Of a stretch of DNA of 64,000 nucleotides, positions 12,501 through 23,415 are shown one piece after another. The notes under the pieces are model-generated. The model searched no databases. It was not told the DNA's origin and saw nothing but the letters and a program-made list of their open reading frames with translations. The position numbers and the translations under genes are program-made. Location: the NCBI GenBank assembly GCA_932521025.1, contig OW051468.1:5022064-5086063 (forward strand), written 5' to 3'. Origin of the DNA: Oscheius onirici. Its lineage: Eukaryota > Nematoda > Chromadorea > Rhabditida > Rhabditidae. Each line of letters opens with the position of its first letter. The stretch's first letter is position 1.

Positions 12501-15500
12501 AGTCATGGAAAAGGTCGACTGGCAAGAAATGAAGCTAATGGATCGTTTTGCAACCATCTCACATCTTCTGGATTCGGCTGATTTGACGAAGGCAATAGCT
12601 CATCTAGCAGAAGTCGTCTCCAATGCCGCTGTCGGAATTCATCCGCAAAATGTTGCTGACCTGTTGGATCTGGCCGAGATTTCTTGTCAAATGACAAAAC
12701 GTCTTTTCGAAATGTCCTCCGCTATCCTTCAGTCTGTAGCCATTCTATACCACCGTATCTTAGCCTTAACTCAGCAGCTTTTCGAAAAGGTTGGCTATTT
12801 TTTGTCTCAAATTAAACAGTTTACAGGGCTATGTGAATACCATTCCGAAAGAAGGAAAACAAGAGTCCGGTGATGGGAAAACGGACGAAGTCGGAGAAGG
12901 CGGTGGAATGGGCGAAGGAAAGACCGGCGGTGATGCCAAAGACGTTACCGAGGAGATGGAAGAAACTGGACAAATTGAAGGTCTTGAAGATGATGAACAA
13001 GAACCGCCGGCTGGAGACAAAGGACAGAACGAAAAACCCATTGAGATGGACGAGGTTTCTATTATGTCGGGTCCTAATAAAAAAGAGTTCAGGACTTCGC
13101 CGAAGATCTTCAAGACATTGATCGAGACGAGAAGGGAGCTGATGAACCGGAAGGAGAAGATGAGGAAGACGAGGAGCCCGAACCAGAAGATCAAATGGGA
13201 GATGTGGATCAAGCTGATGATACGCAGCTGGATCCGAAACTCTGGGACGAGGAGGAAAAAGACAACGATCGGAAAGACACTGATCAGGATGACGCTGGAG
13301 CTGACAACAAAACTGAGCAAATAGCTGCCAAGGAAAACGATCCTCTCGCAGCACAGCAGGAAGAAAAGCCGGAAAATAACGCTGATGCGGACGAAGAGCA
13401 GGAAAAGGCTGATGAAGAAGATGTGGAGAATGTCGACGAGAGAGATCGAGATGATCAAGAAGAACATAATGATCCAGAAATGGCACAGGACAAAATGTAC
13501 GTTATAATTCGATTCGGTTGTAAAATTTGATTTTCAGTGATCAAAACGAGGAAGAAGGCGGTGATGACATCAATATGGATGATCAGATGGACGTCGAGGA
13601 TGCTGACAAAGAGGATGAGGAAGATGTAGTTGTTGGCGGAGAAGATGAGGTGGATCAAGAGGAAGAGGTTCAAAATGACGACGCCGAAATGAATGAAAAT
13701 CCCTGCGAGGTGGAGGAAGAGGAAGACGCCGAAGCTATGGAACAGGGCACTGGCGGTCAGAAACGCGATCATGAACACAATGACGGCGGTGTCAATGAAG
13801 AGTACGAGGATGATAAGAAGGAGGAAGATGATGGAAAAGGAGAGAGCAAAGCGGACCAGAAGGGCGAAAAGGGGCAAGGATCCGAAGCCAAGGAAAAGGA
13901 AGAGGATAAAAATAATGCGGAAGAGGAAACTGATGAGACTGAGGCTGATAAGAAGGAGCGGCAAATTGCTACCGAAGACGAGCAAATGGTTGAAGCAGAG
14001 GAAGGCATTGGCGAAGAAGACAAGACTGGAGAAATGATGGAAGATTCGGCCACAGCACAGCAACAGATGCACGGCGCTGGCTCGATGGAAGAGGCTAAAC
14101 AGAGCCGTAAAGAGGAGAAGAAGCCCCACAATTTGCCGAAAAAGAGGAAACCTTTGCCTGGAGCAGAAGAAATTATGGATGTACCTGTTGGAGAGGGCGA
14201 GGAAGCAGCAGAAGAAGCTCAAGCTGCTATTCATCTGGCTCCGGAAGACATGTTCCAGTTGGTAAGCTTTTTTGTTTTTATCCCAATGGAATACGTCCTT
14301 TTCAGGCAGAAGAAATAACGAACGAACTGATTCTTGGCGAGTCGACCATGGCTGAAACGGATTACGATGATAGAGATCGTGTTGAACAGAAAAGAACCTC
14401 GCGAGCTGACGCCGAAAAGATGTGGACGGAAATCAGTCGCACCGTGAACATTCTCTCGGCCGAATTGGCAGAAAACCTTCGACTCATCTTGGAACCCCAA
14501 AGAGCCAGCAAAATGCAGTAAGAACTTATTCCTTTTCCAGTATATTACCAAATCTTCAGGGGAGATTATCGTACAGGAAAACGTCTGAATATGCGTCGTC
14601 TTATTCCCTACATTGCCTCAGAATACAGAAAGGATCGAATCTGGATGCGGAGGACGAAGCGAGCTCAACGCGATTATCAAGTTCTTGTCGCTGTCGATGA
14701 CTCGGCTTCCATGAACGAAAACGGCATTCATCAGGTTTTTTGACCTTTTTTCAATCAAAACTTATACATTATAGGTCACTTGCGAATCCGTCTGCGCCAT
14801 CGACGACGCGCTGAGACGATGTGATGCCGGAGCAGTTTCCGTGGTATCTTTTGGAAGTGAAGTCAAGACTATTTGCGCCTTTGGAGACCAAATCACTCCC
14901 GGACCCGAGTTTATCGAGAAGGTAGGAATTGAACAACGTCTTAGCGGTGTTTCTTTCATTTTAGCCCTCTCTAAATATTTTAACCAGCCCATAAAACAGA
15001 AAAGACCGGTTGCTATAACTAAAAAGATCCCGATTGCTACATTATTTCGTCTGACCCCTACATACTTGTTTTTCAGCTTTCGTTTGACCAAGCCTCGACT
15101 GATCTTCTCGCTTTGCTTAACAAAAGTCGAACGACTCTAGCCGATATCCGTACTGCTACCAGCGAACAACTTCTGATTATCATTTCCGATGGACGAGGAG
15201 CTCTTGCTCAAGGAGCCGAGAAGGTTTCTAGTTTTTCTTCCCTCTAAACCTGACAATATTCAGGTTAAAAAAGCCGTAGCCTCGCTTGAATCGGTGACAG
15301 TCCTCTTCGTAATTCTGGATTCGGGTCCCAAGTCAATTTCGGAGCTCAGTGTAGCCTCGTTCAAAGGCGGATCAGTAGTGCTTACCCCATATCTCTCATT
15401 GTTCCCATTTCCATTCTACGCGGTTGTGAAAACGGTCCGTCAATTGCCTTCCGTGCTAGCCGAATCGATTCGACAATGGTTCGAGCTCAGTGTTCAAGCA

Positions 15501-15506
15501 ATCTAG
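574..15506 (+). CDS. MDN1: Midasin (Rea1/MDN1), ribosome-assembly AAA+ ATPase
   Basis: Giant dynein-related AAA+ remodeller of pre-60S ribosomes in the nucleolus and nucleoplasm. It pulls assembly factors off the particle through its C-terminal MIDAS domain. About 50 introns of roughly 40 nt split it, giving about 4,200 residues, slightly short of the family's usual size of near 5,000. After a Lys-rich N-terminus come six AAA modules. Walker A motifs are visible as GPIGCGKS (~880), GETGVGKT (~1900), GETSAGKT (~3210), GETGGGKT (~4200), GPPGCGKS (~5290) and GPRGCGKR (~6415). Sensor/Walker B stretches include LVDEINLAPPE, LDELNLAPTD, LVDEISLAEDS and LLDEMNLAAQS. A helical linker follows, then a strongly Asp/Glu-rich region (~12.85-14.25 kb), then the MIDAS domain with DDSASM (~14.70 kb) and IISDGRG (~15.18 kb). 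The start MGSKNKKNKQ follows a trans-splice-like acceptor. An AATAAA follows the stop at about 15567. Exon boundaries were read by eye and some may be off by a few bases. Confidence 0.96.
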
Positions 15507-16339
15507 ATGTTTGTTGTTATTGCTAGATTTCAATTCTTGTTGTTATGCTGTTATTGTTGTTGCGAAATAAACGTTTGTTTTATTCTCTTGCTGTCCTCTT
15601 TGTTTCTCCAATTCTTTATCAATCGCATCATATTCTGAATAGAACAGAGGCTACTTTGATTCAAAAGATGGCTGAAAGCCACGACATATTAGGGCGCGTC
15701 AGAAGTCGTGTCCCGTAGTACTACAGCTACCCTTCAAATTGATCGAATCGGTTCAAAAATTTTACTGGGGATAACCGGCCCTGAAAAAAAAGTATTGAGA
15801 ACTTTTGGGACAGTTTGGATTTTGGGATCAACTTTTAAAATCGGCCAAAAACCGTATTTTCGCGATAACTTTTTGACGTTAGGAGGTTAAAAAAAATGGT
15901 CACCTAGAAAAAAAATCACATCATCCAGACGCATCTTCCTTTTTTGAAAAACATATTTTACTCTTTTGCGCAAAAAGTTATTCGACTTTTAAATTTTTAA
16001 AAAAATGGCGCAGTGCCAGTGTGTTAACCACGCTGGAGCGACCAGAATTCGAGTCCGCTCTGGCGGACTCAAACCTACCGTAACCCTTGATCCCAAAATC
16101 CAAACTGTCCCGAACGTTCGCAATATTTTTTTTCGGGCCGATTACCCCCCCCCCCCCCCCAGTAGAATTTTTGGACCGATTCGATCAATTTGAAGGGTAG
16201 CTGTAGTACTACGGGACACGACTTCTGACGCGCCCTAATATTTTCGCTCACACGGCGGTGGATCCATTATTTTCGATTTGAACCGTTTTCGAAAGTCTTC
16301 TCCTTCGAAATTTCTATTTTTCACAGGCATTTTGCAGAA
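15507..16339 (+). other. Spacer between midasin and PAXBP1 genes, enlarged by a MITE
   Basis: It contains the midasin 3' UTR (AATAAA near 15567), the 550-bp inverted-repeat element listed separately, and a TTTTGCAG acceptor at 16330-16337 directly before the PAXBP1 ATG. Without the element the spacer would be about 280 bp, similar to the other spacers of this gene cluster. Confidence 0.6.
15689..16238. mobile_element. MITE, Tc1/mariner-type TA duplication, long TIRs
   Basis: The left end TTAGGGCGCGTCAGAAGTCG is matched in reverse complement at the right end (...GACGCGCCCTAA). The inverted match continues imperfectly for about 150 bp per arm. TA dinucleotides flank it on both sides (15687-15688 and 16239-16240). 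There is no transposase. The middle, near 16003-16075, has a tRNA-like stretch: TGGCGCAGTG resembles an A box and ATTCGAGTCC resembles a B box, followed by a perfect GAGTCCGC/GCGGACTC hairpin. A run of C lies near 16146-16160. Confidence 0.85.
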
Positions 16340-19300
16340 ATGTTCCGAAAACCTAAGAAGAAGGAGGAAAAGAAGATTGCCCGTCAAAGAATGGACGAAG
16401 AAGATGAGGAAGATAGCGAAGTACTGACTCCGATACTCATAAAACCGTCTACAATGCTCAGTTTTGATCACGATGAAGATAATCTGCTCCATTTGTTGTG
16501 GTAAAATAGTCTATTTAGGCGCCGATGTGGATTTTACGCTGAAGAAGAGCAACGCAAAGAAGGTAAAAGAGCTGAAGAGACTCGCCAAACTGCAAGACGA
16601 AGCCGACGAACAAATTGATCAGGAAAAGGAGCAACGGAATCGGGAAGAGGAACAAGAGAATAGACGGAAGGAAAGAGCAGCTAGGGATCAGTATTTGGAC
16701 AAATACAGGAGTGACAGTCATAGGGTGGGTCTTCTTCCTTTTTTTTAAAAGATGCATTTAGAATGTAAAACCAGAACTTTCGGACAACAGTGATGTTGAG
16801 ATTGTAGAGGATCGTGAAACTGATGATGTGGCCAGCAAATTTGCCAGTTCTTTCGGTTCGTCTCTAGTTTTTTCATTAAATTATTGTGGTCATTTCTGTG
16901 TAACCAATTATTTTCGTCGCTACCAGCATAATACGACCGTAGAATACTCGGGCAGGATTCAGTTCACTAAGCTTATGGGTTTTGTTGGTCGAATGGTTCG
17001 AAAAATTTCTTATGACTTTGACTTTTATATTTAATGAATCTTAATCATTTTCAGCCGGTATTCCCGACTCTCGAGCCATTTACGAGGCGAAGAAACGTCG
17101 TGAACAGATGAAGAACGGAGGATTTATACCGCTGGAGGGAAAGAACAGCGAAAAACAGTGTGGACGTGATGACAGCGATGATTCGGGTGATGAGGATCGG
17201 GGACGATTCTATTCATCGAAAGAACTGCTCCGAGACGAGGAAGAACGTCGTCGCGAGGAACAAAACGAATTCTTAGAGCAAGAACAAGGCGACGAGATTC
17301 ATGATCCGGAAATGGACGAATGGGAGAAACAACAGATTCTGAAGGCTGTAAGTCGGCACACAATCGGTCAGATTCGAACGGATTTCGTTGAATCGAGACG
17401 CAATCTCCTTCCGCCCTTCCCATCTGATCTAAACGTTCCGGAGGATATGGATATGGAAGTCGATATGGACGTGGAAACGGTGATCAGAGCTCCAGCTCTG
17501 GGCCCCACATCGAAGGGAGGAATCATCACGATCGAGGACATTTTGGCCAAATTGAAGCTTAGAATCGGAGATCGAGAAGAAGCTTTGAACACGCGACGAC
17601 ATGAGATTGAAAAGATAGAAAGAACTCTGGACGAAAACAGGAATTCTATCCAAAGAGTGCTTTTGTAACTAATTCGAAGACAATCTGCTTGTTTTCAGAT
17701 CGAAATGGAGGCTCCTGAGCTGGCACAAAAGTTTGCAATGTACCAGGAAATGCGCAGCTACGTTCGCTGCCTGCTCGACTGTCTGAATGAAAAGGTGTGT
17801 ATTTCTTCATAAAGAGCTGAAAAAAAATATCCAGGTAGCCGAAATAGATGCTGTTGGGGATAAGCGACGATTGATGGCCAAATCAAAGACGGAACGGCTA
17901 TTGCGAAGGCGACGACGCGACATCGAAGATCAATATGGGGAATGTTCGGCAGCAGCCAGCGGAAAGCCTTCTGGACGAGTCGGCGAAGCAGCCCAACGAG
18001 CAGCCGAGAGAGAAGCAAGACGAGGACGACGTCGGCGACAGCGCGAATCTAGTCTGGCCGGGATTTCGCACGAAGAGGGCCTGAGCAGTGATGATGAAGA
18101 ACCTCCCAGTCTGCAGATTCTCGACGAAGAGACTACCAAAGAGTCGAACGTAGCTCTGGAGCAGATTTTTATCGACGCGGACGATGATTACAGCTCGTTG
18201 AAGAGAGTTCTGGAACGGATCGTCGACTGGTATGTCATGGACGGAAAGACGTTTAAAGACGCATATGTGCATCTCTGTATCCCCAAACTGAGCTCACCTT
18301 ATGTCAGAATAGAACTCATCAAGGCCGACATTATCAATGTATGTTTTTCCCTTATTTTTTAGACGTTCCACAAACACACCTAACTTTACAGCAAATTATT
18401 TTATCGAAAGTATGTCATGTTTTGACCAAATTATGCTCATAATACTAGTCGTCTAGTTAGCTGGAGTTTCGGTAACTAAAAAATCATTGTTAAACTTTCC
18501 AAACTAACCCCAGAGGTCAGTGTTTTAGAACGGCTACAATATTTTTGGACAGCTGGAATGCAAACGCTTATTATGATTAAAGTCTGTTAAAAAAAAGAAC
18601 GCAACAGTAACTCATAAATATTTCGCTTCGAGAACCACAAACCCCTGATTTTCAGGGTAAACTGCATTCAAACCGATTTCTTGATTTTCTCAACGGTGAA
18701 TTGGGACGCTTCAGGGGTTTGTGGTTCTCATAGCGAAATGTTTATGGGTTACTGTTGCGTTCTTTTTTTTTAACAGACTTTATAAACTACTTCAGAATAG
18801 ACAATTTTCTCTCGCTGCCAGTCAATGGTATATCGATGCGCTTCAAGCCGGAGCCGAGAGAACAGATCTCGATCGTGAGTCCATAATCGTCGGAATTGTT
18901 CCTGCCATCGTGGAAAAGGTAGTCGTTCCTTTTATTATCGGTAAGTTGCTCTTTTCAATAGCTAGCTTGATTGACTGGGGAATCCTAAAACATCGTAACT
19001 TTTAGACGTCATCAACGATGAATGGGATCCGATGTCTTTGCGTCAATGTGCCAACTTAGGACTTCTCTTGTCCGAACTGTCCGCCTACCCGACAATGACG
19101 GAGGAATGCAAAACTGTACGGACTCTGGTCGAAGCTCTTAAGGCGAAATTCACGAATTCCATAGACAAAGATCTTTATGCGCCCATGTTCTCCAAAACGT
19201 ATGTTTTTCTCTTTTACTTCTATATATGGCACCCTACTTTCCCGTGTTATGATGCCCTCCGGTTTTTTTTACCAACCATATTTGCCGTTTCAGAGCCATC

Positions 19301-19707
19301 GAAAATCCGAATACGGGCTGTAAATCGTTCGCCGATCGTCAATTCTGGTCGGCAATAAAGTTGATTCGATGTATCAACAAGTTTTCCAATTTTATTTCCA
19401 CGGAAATGCGTCTGGAGCTGATCGTCGACAACATTGTGAACAAGGTCTGCGTGCTCGGAATTCAGCTCGGTGTCACAAATGACGTCGTCTGTGAGAGAAA
19501 GGTCAGAGTGTGTCAACTGTTGCCGAAAGAATCAATTTTCAGGTCCGTGCTCTGATGACGGAACTCTCTTCGGAACTATGTGCAGCTGGCGGACCGAATT
19601 CCTTCCGTTCTCTTGGAGCCTGTCTGTCGAATGTGGCCGAAGATATGAAGAGCAGAGATTTCTACAAGGAAATCAGAAAATTTGTCGAGGGACTCAGACG
19701 CAACTAG
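16340..19707 (+). CDS. PAXBP1: PAXBP1/GCFC-family nuclear protein
   Basis: Homologue of vertebrate PAXBP1 (GCFC1), a nuclear factor of the GC-rich-sequence-binding/TFIP11-related group linked to the spliceosome and chromatin. The start MFRKPKKKEEKK matches the family's MFRK start and sits 2 nt after a TTTTGCAG. Family landmarks follow: MLSFDHDED, FTLKKS, a Glu/Arg coiled stretch, SRAIYEAKKRREQMK, DPEMDEWEKQQI, a helical region, EREARRGRRRRQRE, the EGLSSDDEE signature, AYVHLCIPKL, LPAIVEKVVVP-like sequence, NDEWDP and FADRQFWSAIKLI. It ends FVEGLRRN. The join between FDHDED (about 16480) and DVDFTLKKS (about 16525) has no clean GT-AG intron in the right phase. One intron (18339-18795) is enlarged by a MITE. 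The spacer to the next gene is about 200 bp. Confidence 0.9.
18580..18780. mobile_element. 201-bp MITE in a PAXBP1 intron
   Basis: Near-perfect terminal inverted repeats of about 65 bp: AAGTCTGTTAAAAAAAAGAA at the left, and its complement ending TAACAGACTT at the right. They include GAACGCAACAGTAAC and AACCACAAACCCCTGA. Flanking TA at 18578-18579 and 18781-18782 indicates a mariner-type target duplication. The element ends 15 nt before the intron's acceptor. Confidence 0.85.
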
Positions 19708-19905
19708 CCGGTTCATTCTTTCATTGTGATCTTATTGATTTCTAAATTAAAACAGTTTCCGTTTATTTGGTTTCAATTGGCTTGTGGCTACTTTTCCATG
19801 TGATCATATCTGTTTCAACACTTCTTCACGGGAATGTTTGAGACATGCAAAAGGCGAGAAGTCCTGATATTGGTTCAGCTTTGTTCTCAATTAATCTGTT
19901 TTCAG
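19708..19905 (+). promoter_or_regulatory. Intercistronic spacer before syntaxin-17
   Basis: A 198-bp spacer with an AATTAAA-like polyadenylation signal near 19745. The sequence TCTGTTTTCAG abuts the next ATG directly. The layout fits SL2-type operon processing. Confidence 0.45.
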
Positions 19906-20897
19906 ATGTCGTGGGACCGGATGATAAAGGTAGTCGAGCGCTACGAACGTCTGGTCGGCAGCGAGCTGCACGAGTTGAAGAAGCTTCAAAAGGACATAAT
20001 CGAGTTCCCGAATTTGGATACTTCTTCTGCTAGACGACAGGTTCATTTCAAGCTTTTCACTATAAAAATGAAAAAAAAACATCAGGTGGAACAACTGGAG
20101 GAGCAGCTGCTTTCCGGCCTTCAGAAACTTCTCAGCATGCGAGTCGATCTGGATGAAGCTGGCCAGGAACTGTTTGATACTCGAATTGAGACGATCAGGA
20201 GACAAATTCAAGTGGCCGTTTCGATGAACAAGAAACTTCCCGAACCGAAAAGTCCCAGCGGGTTTTTCGAGACGACAATCGAGGATGAGGCCAATCCTTA
20301 CGAAATGGAGTCCCGTAGGTGTGTTTTTCTCATTTTGCACATAAAAACAAACTAATTCAAAATGATAAGCGGAACATTTTAACCTCGTGTCTAGATACCT
20401 CTTCTTCAGATACCAGCAGTCGATCGACGAGCAAGCCATTCGACGGCGTCAGCTTGCGGAAGAGGCCAAAGCCAAGGCTGAAGCTACGGCTAAACTGGCT
20501 AAGGATATGAAGGATCTTGAGGAAATCTTTACCGAGCTGGCAACAATTGTTCACGACCAACACGATATGGTTGATTCTATCGAAGAACATGTCGAACGAG
20601 CTGTCCAGGATGTACAACGTGGAAATGAGCAGCTGAAGAAGGCCGTGCAACATAAGACTGCTAGGGTATGGCCTTATCAGCGTCACCAAGCTTTTCTTCT
20701 TCTTTCAGGCTCCCGTTTTGGCTGCAGTCGTTGGCGGTCTGGCCGTCGGTGGTCCCGTCGGAGTAGCAGCCGGTTCCGCCATCGCTGGAATTGCCGCCGG
20801 AGTTGGCGGCCTTGTAGCTGGAATTTATACTGGAAAATGGTTCAAAAACGCAGTACGACAAGATTTGGAGCCAACAATTGCCCCTTCTTCTTCGTAA
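19906..20897 (+). CDS. syx-17: Syntaxin-17 (autophagosomal Q-SNARE)
   Basis: Syntaxin-17 sits on autophagosomes and the ER and drives fusion with lysosomes together with SNAP29 and VAMP. The protein begins MSWDRMIKVVERYERLV right after a TTTTCAG. It has an N-terminal helical region, an Ala/Lys-rich coiled segment (EEAKAKAEATAKL), then a SNARE motif (ELATIVHDQHDMVDSIEEHV) with the central Gln of a Qa-SNARE. It ends with two adjacent Gly/Ala-rich hydrophobic helices (VVGGLAVGGPVGVAAG and IAGIAAGVGGLVAG). That glycine-zipper hairpin is the hallmark distinguishing syntaxin-17 from other syntaxins. Three short introns have phases that agree; the third joins KTAR to APVLAAVV. The TAA is at 20895-20897. 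It lies 198 bp from each neighbour. Confidence 0.9.
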
Positions 20898-21094
20898 ATA
20901 CATATCTCTTCACACACAATTCCTAGCCGTCCAGGTGTTATTTTTTTTTCGCTTCCTTTTGCTTGTATATCTTTGTACACTTTTATGGGTATGTATAAAG
21001 TTTTAGCCGTTTGGAAGAGTTTATTTGTTTTTTGTTGAATCAACCATTACTTTTCCATTTTACGAGATTTTTATGGAACAACCTTTCAGTGAAG
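20898..21094 (+). promoter_or_regulatory. Intercistronic spacer before PPIL4
   Basis: A 197-bp T-rich spacer with a T run near 20941. CCTTTCAG at 21082-21089 lies 5 nt upstream of the next start. It resembles the preceding spacer in length and layout. Confidence 0.4.
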
Positions 21095-22551
21095 ATGGCC
21101 GTGTTAATTGAAACAACACTGGGCGATATCGTCGTCGATCTTTTCGTCAAGGAGAGACCGAATTGTTCTAAAAACTTTCTCAAGCTGTGCAAGTCCAAGT
21201 ATTACAATTTGTGTCAATTTCACACAATTGAGGTTTGAATTTATTCTCTCTTTCAAATTCAGAAAATGTCCAGGAGAATTATGTAGCACAAACGGGCGAT
21301 CCGACCGGCACGGGACGCGGCGGGGAGTCGATTTATGCGAGCATCTACGGAGAGCAGGGACGCTTTTTCGAAAAAGAAGATTTGCCCAAGATGAAGCATA
21401 CGCGAATGGGCCTTGTTGCATTCGTCAACAATGGGAATGATCAGCTTGGAAGTCAATTTTACATCACTTTGGGAGACAATTGCGACTATTTGGACCAACA
21501 GCATACCATCTTCGGCCAGGTATAAATATCATTTTATCTTCCACTAACAATAAGTTCATTCAAGGTCACCGAAGGCGTGGACACTCTGGAAAAGCTAAAT
21601 GACGAAATCTGCGACGATGACCACAAACCTATGCGAGATATTCGAATTTCGCACACAATCATTCTCGAGGATCCGTTCGAAGACCCGCCTCGGCTCCGCT
21701 ATCCCAGTCGTTCTCCTTCCCCTACTTTCGACCAACTTGTCCAAGTTAGTCCATAATTTGTTGCTAAACTGACCCAATTTCCAGGTCAACAAGATCGCCC
21801 TGGATCAGAAAGTGGATGAAGATGAAGGCAAGACTCTCGAGGAACTGGAGCAGGAAATGAAACAACGCGAGATGACGGAACAGGCCCAAATTCTGGAAAT
21901 GGTCGGCGATTTGAAATCGGCAGATGACGCTCCGCCAGATAATGTTCTCTTTGTCTGCAAACTGAATCCCGTCACGCAGGACGATGATCTCGAGATCATT
22001 TTCAGTCGCTTCGGAAAAATAATCAAGTGTGAGATTATTCGGGATAGAAGGACTCAACAGTCCTTGCAATACGCTTTTATTGAGTTTGAAGACGTTAGTT
22101 TTCTTTAGGTATTTGTGTTAAAACATTGATTTTAGCCAAAATCTTGTGAGAGAGCTTTTTTCAAAATGGACAACGTTCTTATCGACGATCGCCGTATCCA
22201 CGTCGATTTCTCTCAATCAGTGGCCAAGAACTATCAATGGAATCGAGGTATTTCCCTTTCCTCCAAAACAAAATATAATTTTTGGGTGGCAAGGATGAGC
22301 CGAAGGTCAAGAAAGAACGTATTTCTCCTGTACGCCAAGTTAAACGAGAGGTGCGATCGAGATCACCGGAAAGACGACGAAACTACTCCCCGAAACGAAG
22401 TCATCGTGATAGTCGCAGAAGAGACGAGAGAAGGGACAGATCTCCACCAAGACGGGATCATCGTGAAGAAAGAAACCGAAGACGTTCACCATCTCCGAAG
22501 CGTCGTCGTTCTCGGTCACCTAAAAGAAGCAGCCACCATCAACGCCGCTGA
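21095..22551 (+). CDS. sig-7: PPIL4/SIG-7-type nuclear cyclophilin with RRM
   Basis: Nuclear cyclophilin-RRM protein; the C. elegans orthologue SIG-7 acts in RNA polymerase II transcription. The cyclophilin domain starts [17 protein letters not shown] and contains [27 protein letters not shown] and the HTIFGQV loop. A linker with DPFEDPP follows, then an acidic helix, then an RRM with [11 protein letters not shown] (RNP2 region), YAFIEFED (RNP1) and [21 protein letters not shown]. The tail is rich in Arg-Ser/Arg-Asp dipeptides ([14 protein letters not shown]) and ends HHQRR. The active-site FHRI of catalytic cyclophilins reads FHTI here, so isomerase activity is doubtful, as is known for PPIL4. 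The last intron (donor near 22247) has no acceptor in the right phase. Either an acceptor further in is used, or there is a base-call error. Confidence 0.94.
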
Positions 22552-23079
22552 TCTCATTTATCCAGTTCTTATGGTCCTGATGGGTATAAAGTAAACCATA
22601 CACAATTGATTTCATTCCTTCCGAAGAGATTTTCAAGCCTGTTACTAGTTTTAGGCTAACAATACGTTAATAATGAAGATAAGACGAGCCCGAGTAAAAA
22701 ATACGAATTTCCCGCCAGCTTTAAGAACTCTAGTTCAGTTTTTTCTGTTCCTTTTGGAGTTTTTATTGTCAAATCATGTGAAAGTTCTTCCCCTTGAAAC
22801 CGTGTTCTTGTGCTATGCTTCTGCCTGGTTTTTCGATTTCCGTCGAGGTTACAATTGTGTCGCATGCGCCCTGGATTTAGTCATTGTCACGCCTCGACAA
22901 CATCCGCTGTATCCATGTGCCTCCCACTTTTTTGTACTGTGTGGAACCACGCCATTTTGCTGCTAATACTATCGACATTCCTTGGACGAAGAAAACTTCC
23001 AAGAGTAGAAAATGACTCTTAATGAAAAAGGAATCACAGCGGACGTTGAAACGGTCATCGTTCCTTTATTGGTAGAGTA

Positions 23080-23415
23080 GTTGCAGTTGAAATTGACCAG
23101 CCGTTGATATTGACCGGAAATTTCAATTTTTCTATTTTTATCGATATTTTTTATGTCGATTGTAGAATATCCTATTTGGAACGGTTTGATACCAAAACGA
23201 CCGAAAAAAGTCAGAAAAATACTTGAAAACAATTTCACAAGCCATGTTTGCTTGTTTTGAGCTTAGCTAAGCTTTTAGCCCATATAAACGGCTGGTTTTG
23301 GTCTTAAAAGATGAGGAATGAATCAATCTATCTATTTTGATAGAAAAAAATTTAAAAAAACCCAAAATAATGAATTTCCGGTCAATATCAACGGCCGGTC
23401 AATTTCAACTGCAAC
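23080..23415. mobile_element. 336-bp MITE with 6-bp target duplication
   Basis: The left end GTTGCAGTTGAAATTGACCA is matched inverted by the right end (...CAATTTCAACTGCAAC). About 43 bp are nearly perfect, including GATATTGACCGGAAATT. AGAGTA flanks it directly on both sides (23074-23079 and 23416-23421). There is no internal ORF. Confidence 0.85.

Noticed and set aside
12829-14234. Long open frames on the - strand rich in Leu/Phe/Ile (over 200 residues)
   Set aside because: They are antisense shadows of the Asp/Glu-rich midasin linker (GAA/GAT codons read backwards). There is no splice or start support.
16005-16193. A real tRNA gene in the middle of the first MITE
   Set aside because: The A- and B-box-like motifs are imperfect, and no acceptor stem or full cloverleaf could be drawn.
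22673-22966. 97-residue hydrophobic open frame downstream of PPIL4
   Set aside because: No recognisable domain, no acceptor near the ATG, and poor coding composition.
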